Origin: CAYLWW01 sp964387585
GTDB lineage: Bacteria; Pseudomonadota; Alphaproteobacteria; Rickettsiales; Midichloriaceae
Reading direction: 5' to 3'
Assembly: GCA_964387585.1 (NCBI GenBank)
Contig: CAYLWW010000024.1
Span: 1 to 19,233 of the forward strand
DNA length: 19,233 nucleotides
Both the position numbers and the translations under genes were made by a program. Positions 7,747 to 15,040 of the stretch are shown one piece after another. The notes beneath the pieces were generated by a model. That model was not told the origin of the DNA. It ran no database searches and saw nothing but the letters and a program-made list of their open reading frames with translations. The first letter of the stretch is position 1, and the number at the start of each line of letters is the position of its first letter.

Positions 7747-9144
7747 TTATTTATTAACATAAGGATTGGCGCTTTTATTTATTACAAAACGTATAGGTGT
7801 ACTAGTGAGCTTGAAGTGTTCAGCAAAAGCATTTTTTAAGTATCTTTGATAACTATTTGGTAGATTTTCTGGAATATTAGAAAATAGATTAAATGTTGGT
7901 GGCTTGGTAGCTATTTGAGTTATATATTTTATTCTAATACGCCTACCGTTAGATGCTAATGGAGGTATATGACGAGTAGTAACTAATTTTAGCCAACGAT
8001 TTAATTCTCCAGTACCGAAATTATCACTCCAATTAGAGAATGTTTTTATAATAGTAGATAATAACTCTTGAACTCCATGTTCTTTTAAAGCTGACATATA
8101 GACTATCGATGGTTTGTATACATCTGTTAAGTAATTTTCAAGACTTTCTTCAGCAGCTTTTTTAAATTCTTTTGTTTTTTCTACTAAGTCAAATTTGTTT
8201 ATGACTAATATTATTGGTTTTCCTTCGTTAATAGCGATTTTTGCTATTGCTAAATCTTGCTTTTCAAATGCTAATTGTGAGTCCATTACTAGTATTATTA
8301 CGTTAGCTCTCCTGATTGATGTAATGCTTTGGCCTAGTGCACTTGATTCTATGGAATCTTTGATTTTCGCCCTTTTTCTCATACCAGCAGTATCTATCAT
8401 CGAAATATTGTAATCGTTAAACTTAATAGTTTCTGTTATGCAATCCCTTGTAGTTCCGGCTTCTGGTGAGGTTAGAACTCTTTCATAACCTAAAATTTTA
8501 TTAAACAAGGTTGATTTGCCAACATTAGGCCTACCGACTATAGATATTGATATATTTCCTAGTTTACCCTCTTCTTTATTGATTGATTTGTTTTCATTTG
8601 GATGCTCTTCTAATTTTATTAAATTTTTATTTATTATTTCATTATATAATTCATCAAAGCCCAAACTATGAGCAGCAGAAATGTAAATAGGTTCTCCTAG
8701 TCCTAATTGATATAACTCTTTTAAATTGATTTTGGGTTTGTTTTCACTTTTATTTACTACTAATATCACAGGTTTGCTTACTTTGCGGCTTAAAGTAGCG
8801 AAATCGAGATCATCATTAGTGATTGAATTTTGACCATCAACGATGAAAATTAGTAAATCGGCTTTTTCTATAGCTTTAATGGTTTGATTTATAACTAACT
8901 CCTTTATGCTAGGGGTATTATAACTCCAAGCGGTTTTAGTTTCATTTACTATATTTTCCCATCCTGCTGTATCTATAGCTATAAACTCAAGGTCGGCAAT
9001 GTTGGCATAATACTCTTTACTATCTCGTGTTACCCCTGGTTTATCATCTATTATTGCTAGTCTTTTTCTGCATAATCGGTTGAATAATGTTGATTTGCCA
9101 ACGTTAGGCTTGCCTATTATAGCTATTTTTGGTAGTTGCTGCAT
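7747..9144 (-). CDS. der: Ribosome assembly GTPase Der (EngA)
   Basis: A 465-residue protein with two tandem G domains and a C-terminal KH-like domain, the layout unique to Der/EngA. It is essential for maturation of the 50S subunit. The first P-loop is GKPNVGKST (residues 11-19) with switch II DTAGWE and recognition motif NKSE. The second P-loop is GRPNVGKST (204-212) with DTAGMRKRAKI and NKFD. The KH-like region around 350-440 contains NRWLKLVTTRHIPPL and RRIRIKYITQ. The length is close to that of relatives. The minus-strand ATG gives MQQLPKIAIIGKPN, with the P-loop in its usual place right at the N-terminus. It is probably the first gene of a leftward der-folB-CADD unit. It diverges from the gene at 9444. 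Confidence 0.97.
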   Translation of the reverse strand: MQQLPKIAIIGKPNVGKSTLFNRLCRKRLAIIDDKPGVTRDSKEYYANIADLEFIAIDTAGWENIVNETKTAWSYNTPSIKELVINQTIKAIEKADLLIFIVDGQNSITNDDLDFATLSRKVSKPVILVVNKSENKPKINLKELYQLGLGEPIYISAAHSLGFDELYNEIINKNLIKLEEHPNENKSINKEEGKLGNISISIVGRPNVGKSTLFNKILGYERVLTSPEAGTTRDCITETIKFNDYNISMIDTAGMRKRAKIKDSIESSALGQSITSIRRANVIILVMDSQLAFEKQDLAIAKIAINEGKPIILVINKFDLVEKTKEFKKAAEESLENYLTDVYKPSIVYMSALKEHGVQELLSTIIKTFSNWSDNFGTGELNRWLKLVTTRHIPPLASNGRRIRIKYITQIATKPPTFNLFSNIPENLPNSYQRYLKNAFAEHFKLTSTPIRFVINKSANPYVNK

Positions 9145-9270
9145 CGTAAATTATTTAAATGTTTTTGTATTTATTACTTCTTATGAATATATAATTTTTA
9201 ATTTTTTTCAAACTTATTCTAACATATTTGATTACTTGATTTTTTTATTTGTTTTTTTATTTATTTATTA

Positions 9271-9325
9271 ATTTTTCATACTTTAAAGTGAAAAATTAAA
9301 TTTTACACTTTAAAGTATGAAAAAT
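9271..9325. repeat. Perfect 20-base inverted repeat between divergent genes
   Basis: ATTTTTCATACTTTAAAGTG (9271-9290) is exactly complementary to the bases at 9306-9325, with a 15-base AT loop that can itself form AAAA/TTTT. Each arm also holds the self-complementary core ACTTTAAAGT, so the site is a palindrome of palindromes. It lies between the starts of der (minus, 9144) and the peptidase gene (plus, 9444). It is therefore not an ordinary 3' terminator of either; an operator or cruciform is more likely. Confidence 0.7.
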
Positions 9326-9443
9326 ATTAGTTACTATTAATTGATATAGTAATTAATTAAATTAGGCTGCTTTCTTTTAGGTTTTGACGATGATTGAATA
9401 TTAGTTGAATTATATTAAATTAACAATGATTTAGGGTTGCTTT

Positions 9444-10280
9444 ATGAGAAAAATTTATTATTATTTTAATAAACTTCAAAAATTTTTCAACATTATTAGC
9501 TGGCCTAAGCTTTTTTTAAATAAGATTAAACGTGTTAAATTTATAAAAATAACAATAAGCTATAGCTTAATTTTTTTGATAGTTGCGTATAACTATAAGC
9601 CATTAATAGCATATTCTAATCATTCTTATACTAATACTGAATTTACTTCATCTTTTTTAATTTGGGTTAATGATATTTTTTCTCTAAAGCAGAAAAGATA
9701 TGGTAATAACTCATTAGTAAGTAGTTCGGATTATATCTCGCCTATTACAAAAGATGGAATGAAATTACTAGACTTCATTAATAGTTTTGACGTGGCTAAT
9801 CATTGGCTTCCATCGCAATACATAGATTGGTTGACTGGAAAACCTATACCATATCATAAAGGAGCTTACACTTCGCACTGCAGTGCGTTTGTAGCGGCAA
9901 TCACTACTAGGTTAAATATATATATACCTAATCCTTCTGTATTTAGTGCAGTTTTACTAGCAAATAGACAGAACAAATGGCTTTTAAAAGAAGGGGCGAA
10001 GAATGGATGGATACAATTACATAGTTTTGTAGATGCGCAAAATTTTGCTAATCAGGGTTATTTAGTATTAGCTGGTCATTTAAATGCTAATCCTAAAAGA
10101 CCAGGTCATATAGCGGTAGTTAGGCCTGCAAATAAATCTCTCTCTTTAATTGAAAAAGAAGGACCACAGATAGCCCAAGCTGGAATCCGTAATTACAATT
10201 CTGCCAGTTTAAAAATGGGTTTTAAAAGAAGTTTTTATAACAATAGTATTACTTTTTTCGCTCATAAAATCACTTGGTAA
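9444..10280 (+). CDS. Membrane-anchored NlpC/P60- or CHAP-like cysteine peptidase
   Basis: A 278-residue protein with a basic N-terminus and one hydrophobic segment at about 36-50, so it is probably anchored in the inner membrane with the rest in the periplasm. The region from about 105 on resembles papain-like cell-wall peptidases. It contains FINSFDVANHWLPSQYIDWLTGKP, then TSHCSAFVAAI with the presumed nucleophile Cys146, WLLKEGAKNGW, and KRPGHIAVVRP with the presumed catalytic His222. Enzymes of this superfamily cleave peptide or amide bonds in peptidoglycan stem peptides. That function is inferred here from Cys/His context only. AGGG seven bases before the ATG supports the start. The gene is monocistronic, ending in a strong hairpin. 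The closest family (NlpC/P60 or CHAP) cannot be settled by eye. Confidence 0.7.
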   Translation: MRKIYYYFNKLQKFFNIISWPKLFLNKIKRVKFIKITISYSLIFLIVAYNYKPLIAYSNHSYTNTEFTSSFLIWVNDIFSLKQKRYGNNSLVSSSDYISPITKDGMKLLDFINSFDVANHWLPSQYIDWLTGKPIPYHKGAYTSHCSAFVAAITTRLNIYIPNPSVFSAVLLANRQNKWLLKEGAKNGWIQLHSFVDAQNFANQGYLVLAGHLNANPKRPGHIAVVRPANKSLSLIEKEGPQIAQAGIRNYNSASLKMGFKRSFYNNSITFFAHKITW

Positions 10281-10295
10281 ATACAAAAACTAATA

Positions 10296-10331
10296 TTTGA
10301 TGTAAATTAAGTATAATTAATTTACATCAAA
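10296..10331 (+). terminator. Hairpin terminator after the peptidase gene
   Basis: TTTGATGTAAATTAA (10296-10310) pairs perfectly with TTAATTTACATCAAA (10317-10331) around a six-base loop. It begins 15 bases past the stop codon and is followed by AGATTTTATT. A 15-base-pair stem in this position is best read as an AT-rich intrinsic terminator. Confidence 0.65.
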
Positions 10332-10492
10332 AGATTTTATTAATAAGTACTTTATTGTTATCGGCCACTATAGTTAGCTTTAAGGTTAGTCAATAATTTT
10401 ATTTACATTTTTGTATATAAAAAAGCTTTACGATTAACGATACGTAGTGCAAATATTATGTTTATAAATTCCAATATAAATACTTAAACTGT

Positions 10493-10921
10493 ATGCAAAA
10501 TTTGTATACGGCAGACATTACCTCTGCTGTAGGGTGGGATATTTTAATTAATGACAGCCTAGCATATTTAATAGATGTCAGAACATCAGCTGAATGGCAT
10601 TTCACTGGGGTGCCGTTACTTCCACCCCCTGTAAGCAGTAGAGTTTTGTTTATAGAATGGAGGAAGTTACCAAACATGGACATTAATAAAGACTTTATAG
10701 ACTTAGTTTCTAAATTTATTTTAGATAAGCAGGATAGTAAGATATTGCTATTATGTAGAACTGGGAAGCGCTCTAGTGAAGCAGCCGCCTCATTGACTCA
10801 GCATGGTTATCAGCATTGCTATAACATTAGTGATGGTTTTGAGGGAGTGTTAGATGATTGTGGTCATAGGGGAAATGTATCTGGTTGGAAAGCTTTAGAA
10901 TTACCATGGAGGCAAGATTAA
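10493..10921 (+). CDS. Rhodanese-like domain protein upstream of dnaA
   Basis: A 142-residue single-domain rhodanese (sulfurtransferase fold). It contains the CDC25/rhodanese signature YLIDVRTSAEWHFTGVP (about 25-41) and the active loop CRTGKRS with the persulfide-forming Cys at residue 88. The tail, GNVSGWKALELPWRQ, is the usual end of this family. In vivo sulfur acceptors are unknown; such proteins may serve thiolation or detoxification. The stop codon ends one base before the dnaA ATG, and the dnaA ribosome site lies inside this gene's last codons, so the two are very probably cotranscribed and translationally coupled. The gene's own ATG lacks an obvious ribosome site, and about 210 bases upstream form the likely promoter region. 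Confidence 0.9.
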   Translation: MQNLYTADITSAVGWDILINDSLAYLIDVRTSAEWHFTGVPLLPPPVSSRVLFIEWRKLPNMDINKDFIDLVSKFILDKQDSKILLLCRTGKRSSEAAASLTQHGYQHCYNISDGFEGVLDDCGHRGNVSGWKALELPWRQD

Positions 10922-10922
10922 T

Positions 10923-12722
10923 ATGTTTGAAAAAGTTTCTAGTATGGTAAGCAAGACCAAAATAACCTATGCTTATCCATCAAAAATTGCTGATATAAAA
11001 AATGATGATACTTCTCTTTATGATTCGTATCTTATTTTTAAAGCTAAGTCTGCTGCAATTGATCGGTTAAATAATGCTAAAGCTGCTGATAATGTTATAG
11101 AACTAGCCTCTTGTAATAGCGATAAAAGCCTAGTGGCAAATTATAAAATCAATCAGCTGCCTCATACATCTTGTATAGAAAATCCAAACGATACATGGCA
11201 ATTGATGCTTGATCATTTGCGTCAGCGTTATGGGGAGTTGGTTTTTCAAAATTGGCTAAAAAACTTAACTTTTTCCGGTATTAATAATAAAACTTTGTAT
11301 TTGACCGTACCGACGAAATTTATACGCGAACTGGTGTTAGCTAATTATTTTGATGAAATGCTATCTTATTTAATTAAAAATGTTAAGGATATAAATAAGT
11401 TAGATATTAGAGTAGAATCAAGTAAAGTTGATGATAAATCAATCAATTTAATCAATATAAGTAAAGGTAATGGAGCGGAAAATTCTACATTAGCTAAAAG
11501 TAATTTTTATAATAATAATTCTACTTCAAATCAATATCCTAAACAGCTAGTTAATAATTTATTACTTAATAATAAGTTCACTTTTAATAGCTTTATTCAT
11601 GGGAAAGAAAATGAAGTTGCATATTTTGCTGCAAAGCAGTTAGCTGAAATGCAATCTTCTACTATCCATAGTGCTGTCAAGTCTTTAGATTCGTTTAATA
11701 GTTTGTATATATATGGTATGGTTGGTATGGGTAAAACCCATTTGTTACAATCAATTGCTAATCATATAGTAAAAAATTACTCTAGTGCTAAAATAGCTTA
11801 TTATACTGCTGAGCGATTTACTCAACAGTATGTTTCTGCAGTTAAGCGTAATAATTTGTTAGAATTTAAAGAACAGCTAGGAGAATTAGATATTCTTTTA
11901 CTAGATGATTTACAGCTTATATGTGGTAGAAATAGTACTGAAAAGGAATTTACTAGCACTTTTGATATGTTAATTGAATCAAGTAAAAGAGTTGTTATAG
12001 CTTGTGATAGATCTCCTTATATGCTTAATTTAGATTCACGTACTAAGTCACGTTTGGCAGGATGTATATCTGCATCTATCGCGCAAGCTGATTTTGATTT
12101 GCGTTTTAAAATTCTGAAACACAAGGCTTGCTTAATAACAGATAATTTTAATGATTCATTACTTGAATTAATAGCTGGTCAAATCACTTCTAGTGTCCGT
12201 GAGCTAGAAGGTATGTTATATAAAATTGTTACTTATTGCAAATTGTCCGGGACTAATATTAATATCGATATAGTATATAAATTACTGAATGAATATAAGG
12301 ATGATAATCAGTTATTTGATAGTCAAACGCAAGAACAGAATATGAAGAAGGGTGTTAATAAAAGTGTGTCAGATAGTAGGTTAGCAATTAATAATCAATT
12401 AAAAGCTGATAAAAAAGCTGATAAAAAAGCTTCTATTCCTGTTGAAAAAGTTTTAAATATAGTCTCTCAGGAGCTTTCTATTGATATATCGGATTTTATA
12501 TCACGCAAAAAATCAAATAAATTTTCATTAGCACGCCAAATATCTTCTTATTTATTGAAAGAGCATACTGATTTAAGTTTAAAAGAAATAGGAGAAAAAT
12601 TAGGAGGGAGAAATTATTCGACAATAATTTATTTGCTTGGTACTTTTAAGAAAAGCTTAAATAAGCTTGATAGTAAATTAAATGAATGTTTATCGGAAAT
12701 AAGAAAGAAGCTATTGGCTTAA
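10923..12722 (+). CDS. dnaA: Chromosomal replication initiator DnaA, N-terminally extended
   Basis: A 599-residue DnaA, well over the usual 450-480. Domain I begins only near residue 88 (NPNDTWQLMLDHLRQRYGELVFQNWL), so about 87 residues precede it. A variable linker follows (about 170-225), then AAA+ domain III with Walker A GMVGMGKT (265-272), Walker B LLLDDLQ (Asp328-Asp329) and a sensor-1-like IACDRSP. Domain IV ends the protein. Its box-binding signature reads GGRNYSTIIY (561-570) instead of the common GGRDHTTVLH: the Asp-His-Thr that contacts the DnaA box is Asn-Tyr-Ser here. GGAGG ten bases before the ATG supports the long form, and the next in-frame ATG lies just seven codons later. 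A short AAAAAAGCTGAT tandem repeat encodes a KADKK linker before domain IV. The frame is intact and the gene surely essential, but its DNA specificity may have changed. Confidence 0.95.
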   Translation: MFEKVSSMVSKTKITYAYPSKIADIKNDDTSLYDSYLIFKAKSAAIDRLNNAKAADNVIELASCNSDKSLVANYKINQLPHTSCIENPNDTWQLMLDHLRQRYGELVFQNWLKNLTFSGINNKTLYLTVPTKFIRELVLANYFDEMLSYLIKNVKDINKLDIRVESSKVDDKSINLINISKGNGAENSTLAKSNFYNNNSTSNQYPKQLVNNLLLNNKFTFNSFIHGKENEVAYFAAKQLAEMQSSTIHSAVKSLDSFNSLYIYGMVGMGKTHLLQSIANHIVKNYSSAKIAYYTAERFTQQYVSAVKRNNLLEFKEQLGELDILLLDDLQLICGRNSTEKEFTSTFDMLIESSKRVVIACDRSPYMLNLDSRTKSRLAGCISASIAQADFDLRFKILKHKACLITDNFNDSLLELIAGQITSSVRELEGMLYKIVTYCKLSGTNINIDIVYKLLNEYKDDNQLFDSQTQEQNMKKGVNKSVSDSRLAINNQLKADKKADKKASIPVEKVLNIVSQELSIDISDFISRKKSNKFSLARQISSYLLKEHTDLSLKEIGEKLGGRNYSTIIYLLGTFKKSLNKLDSKLNECLSEIRKKLLA

Positions 12723-12835
12723 ATTATAGAAAAAATAAGTGGTTTTTGTTCTTATAAATTTTATTTTAGCTAAAAGAATAAAAGTTTATGTGATAGGTAA
12801 TTTAAGTAAATTTTCTAAAATGATGATTAAAAATC

Positions 12836-12864
12836 TTGACTTTAGTTGCTCTATTGCTTAAAGA
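12836..12864 (+). promoter_or_regulatory. Possible promoter for rplU-rpmA
   Basis: TTGACT (12836-12841), a five-of-six match to the -35 consensus, is followed 17 bases later by TAAAGA (12859-12864), a weak -10. Downstream the leader holds a nine-base stem, TCTTAATTT/AAATTAAGA (12912-12920 and 12936-12944), which could be a ribosomal-protein leader structure. Support is by consensus only. Confidence 0.35.
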
Positions 12865-13012
12865 ATTGGTATTACTCAAGCAACAACTTTCCTTGTAGTT
12901 GTGCAATTTAGTCTTAATTTAATATTATTAGTATCAAATTAAGAAACATAAATTTTTTGATGATAATTAAATACAAAAGCTTATTAATATTATAAATAAT
13001 TGAGAGTATAAA

Positions 13013-13306
13013 ATGTTTGCAGTGATTGAAGAAGGGGCTAAACAGTACCTAGTTCATATTGGTGATATAATTAAAGTTGAAAAAATTGATGCTGAAGTAG
13101 GAAGTGCTATTAATTTTAGCAAAGTAGTGTTAACTAGTAGTGGTTTGGTTTCATCTGCTGATGTTAAAGTTACTGCTGAAGTTTTAGAGCATAAAAAAAA
13201 CAAGAAAGTAATAGTTTTTAAGAAAAAGAGGCGCCATAATTATAGACGTAAAAATGGCCATAGACAAAACATTACTGTGGTTAAAGTTACTGCTATACAA
13301 GCTTAA
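13013..13306 (+). CDS. rplU: 50S ribosomal protein L21
   Basis: A 97-residue L21 that binds 23S rRNA on the large subunit. It starts MFAVIEEGAKQYLVHIGDIIKVEKI, the usual MYAVI..GGKQY start with Phe for Tyr. It ends with the basic HKKNKKVIVFKKKRRHNYRRKNGHRQ segment that contacts rRNA, followed by ITVVKVTAI. The length is near-standard (about 100). It is followed by rpmA, the conserved pair. The GAGAG before the ATG is a modest ribosome site. The roughly 290 bases between dnaA and this gene hold a probable promoter and a leader hairpin but no gene. Confidence 0.98.
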   Translation: MFAVIEEGAKQYLVHIGDIIKVEKIDAEVGSAINFSKVVLTSSGLVSSADVKVTAEVLEHKKNKKVIVFKKKRRHNYRRKNGHRQNITVVKVTAIQA

Positions 13307-13402
13307 TTATATTAAGCTGCCTATAAGGCTAAGTATAGCTGACTTATAATCAATTGAAATTTTTAGTTTTGATTAATCTTTATATAAAAATAGTAAAATA
13401 AA

Positions 13403-13651
13403 ATGGCAACGAAAAAAGCTGGTGGTAGTTCAAGAAACGGACGCGATTCAGAGAGTAAAAGATTGGGAGTTAAAGAGTTCGGAGGAGAATTAGTGATTCC
13501 TGGTAATATTATAGTTAGACAACGTGGTACTAAATTTCATCCTGGGGTAAATGTTGGTATTGGGCGTGATCACACTATTTATGCATTGGTTGAAGGTAGA
13601 GTAAGCTTTAGAAAAGGCTTCAAAAAACGTACTTATATTGATGTAATATAG
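13403..13651 (+). CDS. rpmA: 50S ribosomal protein L27
   Basis: An 82-residue L27 whose N-terminus reaches the peptidyl transferase centre. It begins MATKKAGGSSRNGRDSESKRLGVK, which is the classic form without the cleaved extension found in Firmicutes. GNIIVRQRGTKFHPG and GRDHTIYAL are equally characteristic. It lies 96 bases after rplU and is very likely in the same transcript. Confidence 0.98.
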   Translation: MATKKAGGSSRNGRDSESKRLGVKEFGGELVIPGNIIVRQRGTKFHPGVNVGIGRDHTIYALVEGRVSFRKGFKKRTYIDVI

Positions 13652-14137
13652 ATTAGTACTAGTCTAAGATTAGCATTGTTATACATTTTTACTAGCTAAA
13701 AACTTTTTTTATATACCCTATCTATAAAAAGTAATTCCTCAGCTTGTTGCTTTACAAGTTTGTTTAGTGAGTTTTAGTTTCTCGACTTTTAAGATAGTAT
13801 AACTATGCTGCTCCCCATTATAAAATATTTATAGCATGCTTTTTTCTTATTGCTATAATCCAAATAAAAGCTATAAAATAATTGTTTAGCTAGTATTTTT
13901 TTAGATTAACTTAAAAGCTAAAAATTCTAAATTTTATAAATTCTTAATTATAAAAAATTTTATAAAATTTGGTTAAGCATATTTAAGTTAAGCAGAACTA
14001 TTAAAATATATCATGTTAATAAGTAACTAGCTGGTTTAATGAATCTTTTAAGGGAAATTTACTCATTATTTATAATTTGCATGAATCTTATAAGATTGCT
14101 AAGTTTGATTACTAGCCTAAGAGGTAGGTACGTTTGA
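13652..14137. other. AT-rich intergenic region between rpmA and the MotE-like gene
   Basis: About 486 bases without a gene on either strand and with no tRNA-like fold. Weak stem-loops could end the rplU-rpmA transcript: TTAGC/GCTAA around 13670-13700 followed by a T-run, and ATGCT/AGCAT around 13805-13845 followed by a T-run. The section 13925-13975 is almost pure A and T, with AAATTTTATAAA occurring twice. The last 20 bases carry the ribosome site GAGGTAGG for the next gene. Confidence 0.5.
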
Positions 14138-14920
14138 ATGTCACGTTTGTTACCATATATTATAATTTGTTTAGTAATTTTTGCTTTTACTAAGGTAATG
14201 GGGTTTTTAAGTATACAAGATAATCCTGAAATTAATAATCTTGGTAATAGTGTTGTTAATGCTGATTCTTATGGTCTAGCTAATGCATCTAATGAACAGA
14301 TTGATAATAGTAAGAATACTCCAAAACAGCAGGAAAATACCAACAAAGAAGAGAAAAATCTTGTGAACGATGGTGTTAATGCTGATAATGAGAGTAAAAA
14401 AAGTATAAAAAAAGATGAGCAAATAGAACCATCTGATTCTACTCTAAATTCACCGTCTAGCAATTCTAATAATGTAAATCCTTATTCTTTGTCTAATAAG
14501 CCTGGAATAGATTTTTCTCCTGCAGAAATTGAAATATTGCAGAGTTTACGTAAAAGAAGGCAGGAATTAGAGAATAGGGCGGAAGAAATATCAGTTAAAG
14601 AAAGTACTTTATTTGCAATTAGTGAAGAAGTAGAAGTAAAAATTAGCAATTTAGCAAAATTGCAAAAACAATTGACGGTATTGTTGAAGGAGTATAAAGA
14701 AAAAGAAAATGCTAAAACAGCTAAGTTAGTAAAAATTTATGAAAGTATGAAGCCTAGGGAAGCTGCTAAAATTTTGGAAGAGTTGCAAATGAATGTATTA
14801 TTAGATGTAGCTGAAAATATGAAAGAAGCAAAGTTAGCTTCTATTGTAGCAGAGATGGATCCACTGAAAGCAAAAGAATTAACCATGAATTTAGCTAGCA
14901 GACGAGTTATACTAGAGTAA
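14138..14920 (+). CDS. MotE/MgtE-N-like coiled-coil membrane protein
   Basis: A 260-residue protein with one N-terminal transmembrane segment (about 5-23) and a low-complexity linker rich in Asn, Ser, Lys and Glu (about 30-115). A coiled coil follows at about 128-195 (ILQSLRKRRQELENRAEEI), then a C-terminal MgtE-N-like helical domain at about 200-256 (VKIYESMKPREAAKILEEL, ASIVAEMDPLKAKELTMNL). This layout is that of MotE, the stator chaperone of alphaproteobacterial flagella, and of related envelope proteins. No flagellar or magnesium-transport genes lie nearby, so a motility role is not supported here and another envelope function may apply. GAGGTAGG about ten bases before the ATG supports the start. 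The linker is typical of fast-evolving disordered regions. Confidence 0.75.
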   Translation: MSRLLPYIIICLVIFAFTKVMGFLSIQDNPEINNLGNSVVNADSYGLANASNEQIDNSKNTPKQQENTNKEEKNLVNDGVNADNESKKSIKKDEQIEPSDSTLNSPSSNSNNVNPYSLSNKPGIDFSPAEIEILQSLRKRRQELENRAEEISVKESTLFAISEEVEVKISNLAKLQKQLTVLLKEYKEKENAKTAKLVKIYESMKPREAAKILEELQMNVLLDVAENMKEAKLASIVAEMDPLKAKELTMNLASRRVILE

Positions 14921-15040
14921 AAAGATTTATTTGATTTTGTAAATTATAGTAATAATTTAAGCAGTCGGTATAAAGTGAGTGTCATGGTTAAGAATTTGGT
15001 GTATTTTATAATAATTTAGCGATTTGAAATTAATTGTATT

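Noticed and set aside
8195..8413. A plus-strand frame within der, and another at 9080-9271
   Set aside because: Both are antisense to the der GTPase domains or run into AT-rich spacer, with only composition-driven hydrophobic sequence.
10462..10683. A 73-codon minus-strand frame opposite the rhodanese gene
   Set aside because: It is antisense to a gene with a clear active-site motif and has no features of its own.
12723..13012. Replication origin next to dnaA
   Set aside because: The spacer is AT-rich but contains no cluster of canonical DnaA boxes, and origins in Rickettsiales are usually not beside dnaA. The altered DnaA signature leaves this open but unsupported.
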